Shown: positions 5,470 to 11,522 of the stretch, in pieces
Layout of the letters: every line of letters starts with the position of its first letter
Position numbering within the stretch: position 1 is the first letter of the stretch
DNA from: Clostridiales bacterium
Lineage (GTDB): Bacteria; Bacillota; Clostridia; Clostridiales; Caloramatoraceae
Direction of reading: 5' to 3'
Assembly (NCBI GenBank): GCA_026416355.1
Contig: JAOAFH010000152.1
Coordinates: 1 to 11,522, forward strand
DNA length: 11,522 bases
Notes under the pieces: model-generated
Told to the model about the DNA's origin: nothing
The model's input: only the letters and a program-made list of their open reading frames with translations
The model's database searches: none
Made by a program: the position numbers and the translations under genes

Positions 5470-7848
5470 ATGAAGAAGTGGGTTATAAATAAGTTAGAGC
5501 AATTAAATCAAAATCTTCATAGCAACAGAATAATCAATGCATTGCTTATCTCTAGGGGTATTAATACTTTAAAGGATGCTAATTATTTTTTAAACCCTAG
5601 TTTAGATAAGCTTTTAAATCCATTTCTTTTAAAGGACATGGATAAGGCCATAGAAAGAATTGATTTAGCAATTAAAAGAAGAGAGAAAATAGTAATATAC
5701 GGAGATTACGATGTTGATGGTATAACAAGCACTTCAATTCTTTATAGAGCCTTTAAAAAACTAGGAGTTGATGTATCTTTTTATATTCCAGATAGATTAA
5801 ATGAAGGTTATGGAATAAATAAAGAAGCTATAGATTACATAAAGGAATTAGCTACTGATTTAATAATAACAGTTGATTGTGGTATTACAGCCGTTGAGGA
5901 AGTCGAGTATGCTAAATCATTAGGAATGGATATAATTGTTACCGATCACCATGAATGTAAGGATGTAATACCAGATACAATTGTAATAAATCCCAAAAGA
6001 CATGATTGTACATATGAGAATAAAAATCTTGCAGGTTGTGGTGTAGCATTCAAAGTGGTGCAAGCTCTTTGGATGAAGTACAACTTAAATGGATATGAGG
6101 ATTTTTTAGATTTGTGTGCAATAGGAACAATTGCAGATATTGTTGAAATAACAGGAGAAAATAGAGTAATTGTTAGCAATGGTATAAAAAAATTACAAAA
6201 AACTGAAAAAAGTGGTATAAAAGCTTTGAAGGCAGTTGCTGGAATAGAACAGGTAACTTCTTATGGTATAGCATTTCAAATTGCGCCTAGAATAAATGCT
6301 GTTGGTAGATTAAGCGATGCTAGGATTGCAGTTGAATTGTTTATTACCACTGATGAAGATAAAGCTATGCAAATAGCAAAATATCTTGATCAAGAAAATA
6401 GATCAAGACAGAAAATAGAAGAAGAAATATTAAATGAAGCATTAATAATGATACAAAATGACTATGATTTAACTAAGGATAGAGTAATTATTTTGTCATC
6501 ACCTTATTGGCATGTTGGTGTAGTAGGTATAGTGTCATCAAGATTAGTTGAGCGCTTTCATAGACCTACAATTCTTTTATGTGAAGAAAAGGATGGACTT
6601 TGTAGAGGCTCAGGTAGAAGCATAGAAGGTTTTAATCTGTTTGAAAATCTACTACAATGTGATGATATTCTTGTTAAATTTGGTGGTCATGAATTAGCTG
6701 CAGGCCTGACTATTGAAAAAGAAAAGATAACTGAGTTAAGGCAAAGGTTAAATAAATTAGCTCAAAACTCAGAAATTGAATCATTCTTACAAAAATTACA
6801 CATAGACATTGAAATGACCAATGATGATGTAACGTTTGAAACAGCAGAAACAATAAAAAAATTAGAACCTTTTGGTTTTGGCAATCCTGCGCCACTTTTT
6901 TACATGGAAAATTTAAAAGTATTATCGAAAAGGACAGTAGGAAGTAACAATAAACATTTAAAACTATTGTTAGATAAAGATAATAGAACATATGATGGTA
7001 TATATTTTAATGGCAGCGAAGAATTAAATGACAAAAATTGGGAAAATATTGATGTGGTATTTAATCTAGATATTAATGAATGGAATAATAATAGAAATTT
7101 GCAATTGATGATAAAGGCAGTTAGACCACACTTTAGATGGTTTAATGATTATTTAAAAAGCAATTATTATAGATGTTTAAAATTTATTGATAACAATAAT
7201 ATTGAAAAGGCAGATTTTAATAAAATTAAATTTATAAAAAAAGATGAAAATTTTTTAAAGGAGTTTGTTTATTTTAAAAAGGGATATATTCTTGTTTCTT
7301 CAAAAAAATCATTGGATGAACTTAGTTACTTTATGGATTTTTATAAAATCAGTTTAACAAAAAATGATGGTTTTGAATCACAAATAATTATATGTCCACA
7401 GGTTGAAGAAATAGATTTTATGGCTAGTGAAGTTTTAATATATGACTTTTTACCAGGAGAGTATGAGTATAAAATTGTTAGTGAAAAATCAAAAACAGTA
7501 TATAATTTTGTTGATGACAACACACTAAATTTAATTGATGAATTCTACCAAGAAATATCAATTGATAAAGAAGTATTAATTAATTTTTATAAAGAACTAA
7601 TGCATAATAATATTATTGGAACAATTGAAGAAATGGCATTAAAATATAAATTGAACCCATATCAAATGTTTAAACTAATAATGTACATGAAAAACAAAGG
7701 GTGGGTAAGTGTATTTATTAAAAATGATATCTTAAAAATTGTTAAAAACAATAATTTAGATATGCAAGAGATGAGTGACCTAAGATTAAATGAGCAAAAA
7801 TATCATAACTTAAAACAAGTATTAAAAAACCACTTTTGGGAGGTATAA
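5470..7848 (+). CDS. recJ: Single-stranded-DNA-specific exonuclease RecJ
   Basis: RecJ degrades single-stranded DNA 5' to 3' in recombination and mismatch or base-excision repair. The 792-residue protein has the DHH phosphoesterase motifs: Tyr-Gly-Asp-Tyr-Asp-Val-Asp-Gly at 77-84 (metal-binding Asp79, Asp81, Asp83), Asp136 in VDCGIT, Asp159-His160-His161, and Gly-Thr-Ile-Ala-Asp at 219-223. The DHHA1 domain follows with Phe-Gly-Gly-His-Glu-Leu-Ala-Ala-Gly (404-412), then an OB-fold region to about 555. Residues about 560-792 form the extra C-terminal region typical of Firmicutes RecJ and are much less conserved, with higher A+T and Asn/Lys content. All catalytic residues are present. It is followed by apt after 3 nt, with the apt ribosome binding site inside its last codons. 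Confidence 0.96.
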   Translation: MKKWVINKLEQLNQNLHSNRIINALLISRGINTLKDANYFLNPSLDKLLNPFLLKDMDKAIERIDLAIKRREKIVIYGDYDVDGITSTSILYRAFKKLGVDVSFYIPDRLNEGYGINKEAIDYIKELATDLIITVDCGITAVEEVEYAKSLGMDIIVTDHHECKDVIPDTIVINPKRHDCTYENKNLAGCGVAFKVVQALWMKYNLNGYEDFLDLCAIGTIADIVEITGENRVIVSNGIKKLQKTEKSGIKALKAVAGIEQVTSYGIAFQIAPRINAVGRLSDARIAVELFITTDEDKAMQIAKYLDQENRSRQKIEEEILNEALIMIQNDYDLTKDRVIILSSPYWHVGVVGIVSSRLVERFHRPTILLCEEKDGLCRGSGRSIEGFNLFENLLQCDDILVKFGGHELAAGLTIEKEKITELRQRLNKLAQNSEIESFLQKLHIDIEMTNDDVTFETAETIKKLEPFGFGNPAPLFYMENLKVLSKRTVGSNNKHLKLLLDKDNRTYDGIYFNGSEELNDKNWENIDVVFNLDINEWNNNRNLQLMIKAVRPHFRWFNDYLKSNYYRCLKFIDNNNIEKADFNKIKFIKKDENFLKEFVYFKKGYILVSSKKSLDELSYFMDFYKISLTKNDGFESQIIICPQVEEIDFMASEVLIYDFLPGEYEYKIVSEKSKTVYNFVDDNTLNLIDEFYQEISIDKEVLINFYKELMHNNIIGTIEEMALKYKLNPYQMFKLIMYMKNKGWVSVFIKNDILKIVKNNNLDMQEMSDLRLNEQKYHNLKQVLKNHFWEV

Positions 7849-7851
7849 AAA

Positions 7852-8370
7852 ATGAATTTATATGAAAAAATAAGAATAATAGAAGATTTTCCAAAGAAAG
7901 GCATTAGTTTCAAGGATGTAACAACACTATTAAAAGATGGAGAAGCATTTAAATATTCAGTTGATAAAATGATAGAATATGCAAAGGATAAAAATGTTGA
8001 TATAGTTGTTGGACCAGAGGCAAGAGGATTTGTTTTTGGAACACCTGTTGCTTATGGACTAGGAGTTGGTTTTGTTCCAGTCAGAAAGCCAAGAAAACTT
8101 CCAGCAGATACATTAAAGTATGAATATGATCTAGAGTATGGAAGTGACTGTTTAGAAATTCATAAGGACGCAATTAAACCAGGACAAAGGGTTTTAATAG
8201 TTGACGATTTACTTGCTACAGGTGGAACAATAGCATCAGTTGCTAACTTAGTAGAACAATTAGGTGGAGAAGTTGCAGGAATGTGCTTCTTAATTGAGCT
8301 TACTGGATTAAACGGTAGAGAAAAATTATCAAAATATAATGTAGAATCTATACTAAAATATGAGTTTTAA
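7852..8370 (+). CDS. apt: Adenine phosphoribosyltransferase
   Basis: Apt makes AMP from adenine and PRPP, salvaging adenine in the cytoplasm. The 172-residue protein has standard length and carries the PRPP-binding signature Val-Leu-Ile-Val-Asp-Asp-Leu-Leu-Ala-Thr-Gly-Gly-Thr (114-126). It also has the family motifs Gly-Pro-Glu-Ala-Arg-Gly-Phe (54-60) and Val-Pro-Val-Arg-Lys-Pro (76-81). GGGAGG at 7838-7843, inside recJ, and a gap of only 3 nt point to co-transcription with recJ and possible translational coupling. The next gene, rel, makes ppGpp from purine nucleotides, and this apt-rel order is common in Firmicutes. Confidence 0.97.
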   Translation: MNLYEKIRIIEDFPKKGISFKDVTTLLKDGEAFKYSVDKMIEYAKDKNVDIVVGPEARGFVFGTPVAYGLGVGFVPVRKPRKLPADTLKYEYDLEYGSDCLEIHKDAIKPGQRVLIVDDLLATGGTIASVANLVEQLGGEVAGMCFLIELTGLNGREKLSKYNVESILKYEF

Positions 8371-8377
8371 TGTCGAA
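8371..8377 (+). promoter_or_regulatory. Spo0A-box match upstream of rel
   Basis: TGTCGAA follows the apt stop codon immediately and is a perfect match to the 0A box consensus bound by Spo0A, the sporulation master regulator. It is followed by a run of A, as in good 0A boxes, and lies about 58 bases upstream of the candidate rel -10. A 7-base match can occur by chance, so this remains a candidate. Confidence 0.35.
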
Positions 8378-8422
8378 AAAAATTGCAAAGCTCAGATTAA
8401 TAATATATAATATAAATTAAAC

Positions 8423-8454
8423 ATATATGGCTGGTATAATTACCAGCCATATAT
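8423..8454. promoter_or_regulatory. Perfect inverted repeat centred on an extended -10, upstream of rel
   Basis: A perfect 14-bp stem pairs 8423-8436 with 8441-8454 (core GGCTGGTA/TACCAGCC) around the loop TAAT. No T tract follows, so it is a poor intrinsic terminator for apt. The centre reads TGGTATAAT (8432-8440), an extended -10 with perfect TATAAT. A start near 8447 would give a leader of about 34 nt to rel. No good -35 is present 17 bp upstream. It may be an operator over the rel promoter, or a degenerate terminator with fortuitous TATAAT. Confidence 0.55.
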
Positions 8455-8480
8455 TCTAAATAAAAGAAAAGAGGGCGACT

Positions 8481-10643
8481 ATGCTGGATATTATTCTAGA
8501 TAAAATTAACAAACAAAAACTAGACGTTGATATAAATTTAATAAAGAAGGCCTACGAGCTTGCAGAAAATGCTCATAAAGACCAGTTTAGAGAATCAGGT
8601 GAACCGTATTTGGTTCATCCAGTTGAGGTAGCACTCATTATTATAGAGCTTGGTCTAGATACAGATACCATTTGTGCTGCTCTACTGCATGATGTTGTAG
8701 AAGATACAAATTATACATATGAAGATGTTAAAAACATGTTTAATGAACAAGTTGCTTTTTTGGTTGAAGGTGTTACAAAGCTGGGCAAAATTGAGTATAA
8801 GTCAAAAGAGGAACAACAGGCAGAAAATATAAGAAAAATGCTTATTGCTATGGCTAATGATGTTAGAGTAATTCTAATAAAGTTAGCAGATAGATTACAT
8901 AATATGAGAACTTTAAAGTATGTTCCACCAAATAAACAAAAAGAAAAGGCACAAGAGACATTAGATGTTTATGCTCCTCTTGCACATAGACTAGGTATAT
9001 CTAAGATAAAATGGGAACTTGAGGATTTATGTTTAAGATACTTAAAACCTGAGGATTACTATGACCTAGTAAATAAAGTACAAAAGAAGAGAGTGGAACG
9101 TGAAAAAGAGCTTACAGAGATTATAAGTATTCTGCAAGATAAACTATCAAAATCAGGAATAGTGGCAGACATTGAGGGTAGGCCAAAACATTTTTATAGC
9201 ATTTATAGAAAAATGGTTTACAAAAATAAAACATTTGATCAAATATTTGATTTATTAGCTGTAAGAGTGATTGTAGATACTGTAAGAGATTGTTATGCTG
9301 CACTTGGTATAGTCCACACTTTGTGGAAACCAATACCAGGAAGGTTTAAAGATTATATAGCAATGCCAAAACCTAATATGTATCAGTCACTTCATACAAC
9401 AGTTATAGGTCCTGCAGGTCAACCTTTTGAAATACAAATAAGAACTTGGGAAATGCACAGAACAGCTGAATATGGTATTGCAGCCCACTGGAAATATAAA
9501 GAGGGAATAAGCGAAGATGAAATAGGAGATAGATTAAAATGGCTTAGGGAAATAATAGAGTATCAAAAACAAACAACTGATGCAAAAGAATTTATGGAAA
9601 CAGTAAAAATTGATTTATTTTCTGATGAAGTGTTTGTGTTTACTCCAAAAGGTACAGTTATTGACCTACCAGTTGATTCAACTCCTATTGATTTTGCATA
9701 TAGAATACATACAGATGTTGGCAACAAATGTGTTGGTGCAAAAGTTAATGGGAAAATGGTTCCATTAGATTATAAGTTAAAAACAGGTGATATTGTTGAA
9801 ATAATTACATCAAGTACTACTAAAGGGCCAAGTAGAGATTGGCTTAATATAGCCAAAAGCTCACAGGCTAAAAATAAAATAAAACAATATTTCAAGAAAA
9901 TATATAAAGAAGAAAATATCGAAAAAGGAAAAGAGCTTATAGAAAAAGAACTTAGAAGACAAAAAATATCGTATTCTGAAGCGATGAAATCAGAAAAGAT
10001 TGAATTAATTCTAAAACGATTTAATTATTCCCAGGCAGATGATTTATATGCAACAATAGGAAGTGGTGCATTATCTGCTTCTATGGTTGTTGGAAAACTG
10101 AAAGAAGAAATATTTAAAGAAGAACCAAAACAACAGCAACCAATTATAGAGACAAAAAAGGATAATAGACAAGAAAAAAGAAGAGAACATTCTAAGCCAG
10201 GTATTGAAGTAAAAGGTGAAAAGGATTTATTGGTTAGGTTTGCAAAATGCTGTAACCCAGTTCCAGGTGATGACATAGTTGGTTTTATAACTAAGGGTAG
10301 AGGAGTTTCAGTTCACAGAAGTGACTGTACTAATTTTGCACACTTAGCAGAAGTAGAACCAGAAAGAGTTATAGATGTAAAATGGACAGGAGAACACACA
10401 GCTTCATTTATAGCAGATATACAAATAGAAGCTACTGATAGAACAGGTCTTTTAGCAGATATTACATCAACTATTGTAAATGCAAAAGTTGCTGTTAAGG
10501 CTATAAATGCAAGGACAAGTAAGAAAAATACTGCAACAATTCAGTTATCTATTGAGGTAGCAAATACTGATCAGCTACAAAAGATAATGAGGGAATTTAG
10601 AAAGCTTCAAGGCGTATTAGATGTTTATAGAAATAGAAACTAG
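8481..10643 (+). CDS. rel: Bifunctional (p)ppGpp synthetase/hydrolase Rel
   Basis: Rel makes and degrades the alarmone (p)ppGpp in response to amino acid starvation sensed at the ribosome. The 720-residue long-form protein starts with an intact HD hydrolase: His46, His70-Asp71, Glu74-Asp75, and Asp137 with Asn141. The synthetase follows with Arg234-x-Lys236 and Ser240, Asp257, Arg-Phe-Lys-Asp at 288-291, and Glu317-x-Gln319. The RFKD (RxKD) form marks a bifunctional Rel rather than a synthetase-only RelA. The TGS domain is about 388-447, a helical region follows, a Cys590-Cys591 zinc-finger/CC motif (KCCNPVPGDD) comes next, and a C-terminal ACT domain spans about 645-718. The ribosome binding site is GAGGG at 8471-8475. 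It has its own candidate promoter, and its stop codon overlaps the dtd ribosome binding site. Confidence 0.96.
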   Translation: MLDIILDKINKQKLDVDINLIKKAYELAENAHKDQFRESGEPYLVHPVEVALIIIELGLDTDTICAALLHDVVEDTNYTYEDVKNMFNEQVAFLVEGVTKLGKIEYKSKEEQQAENIRKMLIAMANDVRVILIKLADRLHNMRTLKYVPPNKQKEKAQETLDVYAPLAHRLGISKIKWELEDLCLRYLKPEDYYDLVNKVQKKRVEREKELTEIISILQDKLSKSGIVADIEGRPKHFYSIYRKMVYKNKTFDQIFDLLAVRVIVDTVRDCYAALGIVHTLWKPIPGRFKDYIAMPKPNMYQSLHTTVIGPAGQPFEIQIRTWEMHRTAEYGIAAHWKYKEGISEDEIGDRLKWLREIIEYQKQTTDAKEFMETVKIDLFSDEVFVFTPKGTVIDLPVDSTPIDFAYRIHTDVGNKCVGAKVNGKMVPLDYKLKTGDIVEIITSSTTKGPSRDWLNIAKSSQAKNKIKQYFKKIYKEENIEKGKELIEKELRRQKISYSEAMKSEKIELILKRFNYSQADDLYATIGSGALSASMVVGKLKEEIFKEEPKQQQPIIETKKDNRQEKRREHSKPGIEVKGEKDLLVRFAKCCNPVPGDDIVGFITKGRGVSVHRSDCTNFAHLAEVEPERVIDVKWTGEHTASFIADIQIEATDRTGLLADITSTIVNAKVAVKAINARTSKKNTATIQLSIEVANTDQLQKIMREFRKLQGVLDVYRNRN

Positions 10644-10649
10644 AGGTGA
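10642..10649 (+). promoter_or_regulatory. Ribosome binding site that fixes the dtd start
   Basis: AGAGGTGA overlaps the rel stop codon (TAG, 10641-10643) and sets the ATG at 10654 as the dtd start. An in-frame ATG at 10621 would lie inside rel and would add eleven residues not found in the family. Confidence 0.85.
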
Positions 10650-10653
10650 TTAT

Positions 10654-11103
10654 ATGAGAGCAGTTGTTCAAAGGGTAAATAGGGCACAAGTTGTTGTTGA
10701 AGGAGAAACAATTGGTAAGATAGGTAATGGTATATTGTTATTACTAGGTGTTGAAGATGCAGATACAGATGAAGATATAAAGTATTTAGCAGATAAAGTT
10801 TGTAATTTAAGAATTTTTGATGATAGTGAAGGAAAAATGAACCTATCATTGGTTGATGTAAAAGGAGAACTATTAGTTGTCTCCCAATTTACATTGTATG
10901 GTGATTGCAGAAAGGGCAGAAGACCAAACTATATGATGGCTGCTAAGCCTGATTATGCAGAAAGTATGTATTTGAAATTTGTTGAAGAATGTAAGAAATA
11001 TGTTGATAACGTTGCAACAGGTCAATTCCAAGCCTATATGAAGGTTGAGCTTGAAAATGATGGGCCTGTGACATTAATACTTGACAGCAAGAAAAATTTC
11101 TAG
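10654..11103 (+). CDS. dtd: D-aminoacyl-tRNA deacylase
   Basis: Dtd removes D-amino acids (and glycine mischarged on tRNA-Ala) from tRNAs, protecting translation. From this start the protein is 149 residues, the normal bacterial length, and begins Met-Arg-Ala-Val-Val-Gln-Arg-Val, the usual N terminus. The active-site motif Ser77-Gln78-Phe79-Thr80 and the Gly137-Pro138-Val-Thr motif, which supplies the cross-subunit cis-proline selectivity filter, are intact. Lys-Gly-Arg-Arg-Pro (87-91) is also conserved. Its ribosome binding site overlaps the rel stop, indicating translational coupling, and its own stop (TAG) is likewise merged with the next ribosome binding site. The extended reading frame from 10621 is rejected as a start. 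Confidence 0.96.
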   Translation: MRAVVQRVNRAQVVVEGETIGKIGNGILLLLGVEDADTDEDIKYLADKVCNLRIFDDSEGKMNLSLVDVKGELLVVSQFTLYGDCRKGRRPNYMMAAKPDYAESMYLKFVEECKKYVDNVATGQFQAYMKVELENDGPVTLILDSKKNF

Positions 11104-11114
11104 AGGTGAACAAA

Positions 11115-11522
11115 ATGATAGTAAAAACATATGAATTAGGATATTTTCAAACAAACTGTTATTTAGTAATAGATGAAGAAACAAATGAAGCATTTTGCCT
11201 AGATCCAGGTGGAGATGCTTATGAAATTATTGAAGACTTAAAATCAATGAATATAAAGTTAAAATATATAATACTAACACACGGTCATGGAGATCATATA
11301 GCTGGTGTATATAAATTAAAAGAGGAAACAGGCGCAGAGGTTTTAGCTCATAAGGGTGATGAATATTTAATAAAAGGTGGGACGATTGAGTTAATACCGA
11401 TATTTGCCAATATGAAGTTGTTTGATGTTGATAGATATGTTAAACAAGACGATATACTTGAAGTTGGAAATTTGAAATTAAAAGTACTAGAAACTCCAGG
11501 ACATACACCAGGTGGGATATCA
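11115..11522 (+). CDS. MBL-fold hydrolase (glyoxalase II-like), 5' part
   Basis: The first 136 codons of a metallo-beta-lactamase-fold hydrolase run off the window's right edge, with no stop in frame. The zinc-binding His56-Gly-His58-Gly-Asp60-His61 motif (HxHxDH) is present, and a third histidine is at 130 in Thr-Pro-Gly-His-Thr-Pro-Gly-Gly, typical of the glyoxalase II/YcbL-like group. Asp30-Pro31-Gly32-Gly33 precedes the motif as in relatives. Such enzymes cleave thioesters or other small substrates; the actual substrate here is unknown. AGAGGTGA at 11102-11109 overlaps the dtd stop and gives the start. This gene often follows dtd in Clostridia, so it is probably the third gene of the rel-dtd unit. 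Confidence 0.92.
   Translation, partial: MIVKTYELGYFQTNCYLVIDEETNEAFCLDPGGDAYEIIEDLKSMNIKLKYIILTHGHGDHIAGVYKLKEETGAEVLAHKGDEYLIKGGTIELIPIFANMKLFDVDRYVKQDDILEVGNLKLKVLETPGHTPGGIS

Noticed and set aside
7150..7848. Possible foreign or degenerate tail in recJ because of higher A+T and Asn/Lys content
   Set aside because: Firmicutes RecJ proteins normally have a poorly conserved C-terminal region of this length; the frame is intact and the total length is usual.
10621..10653. Upstream in-frame ATG as the dtd start
   Set aside because: It lies inside the rel coding region without a ribosome binding site, and it adds residues before the standard MRAVVQRV start, which has its own site at 10642-10649.

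Overview
This is an 11.5-kb, very A+T-rich piece of a low-GC Clostridia-like (Firmicutes) chromosome. The reasons are heavy AGA/AAA/ATA codon use, strong GGAGG-type ribosome binding sites, a SCIFF ranthipeptide locus, and separate secD and secF genes next to recJ-apt-rel-dtd. All genes lie on the + strand. I cannot assign a genus from the sequence alone. The first 19 bases are not genomic: they match the Nextera/Tn5 mosaic end exactly, so base 20 is the real start of a contig end or read edge.

Layout. 20-246: the 3' end of a small membrane protein resembling the TIGR04086/YrzE family. 261-467: an extended -10 promoter within an inverted repeat, followed by scfA, a 46-codon gene for the six-cysteine SCIFF precursor. 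476-500: an intrinsic terminator or attenuator between scfA and scfB. 529-1887: scfB, the radical SAM/SPASM maturase that forms a thioether in SCIFF. 1891-2391: a gamma-carbonic-anhydrase-like hexapeptide-repeat protein, 3 nt after scfB and ended by a long hairpin. 2567-5355: an HD-domain protein, secD and secF, closed by a strong terminator. 5470-8370: recJ and apt behind their own promoter. 8371-8480: a spacer with a Spo0A-box match and a perfect inverted repeat centred on an extended -10. 8481 to the end: rel (bifunctional ppGpp synthetase/hydrolase), dtd, and the first 136 codons of a glyoxalase II-like metallo-beta-lactamase-fold protein.

How the genes fit together. The most distinctive part is the ranthipeptide module: a tiny precursor with its own promoter, a partial stop signal, then its maturase. 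This arrangement should give more precursor than enzyme. The gamma-CA-like gene appears to be co-transcribed with the maturase. Next is a secretion group (SecDF, which helps SecYEG-dependent export) led by a putative HD phosphohydrolase. The last part is a conserved Firmicutes housekeeping block: DNA repair (RecJ), adenine salvage (Apt), stringent response (Rel), and removal of D-amino acids from tRNA (Dtd). The rel, dtd and MBL genes are packed with stop codons merged into the next ribosome binding site. No tRNA, rRNA, CRISPR array, insertion sequence or phage gene was seen. The longest stretch without a gene is about 175 bases (2392-2566).
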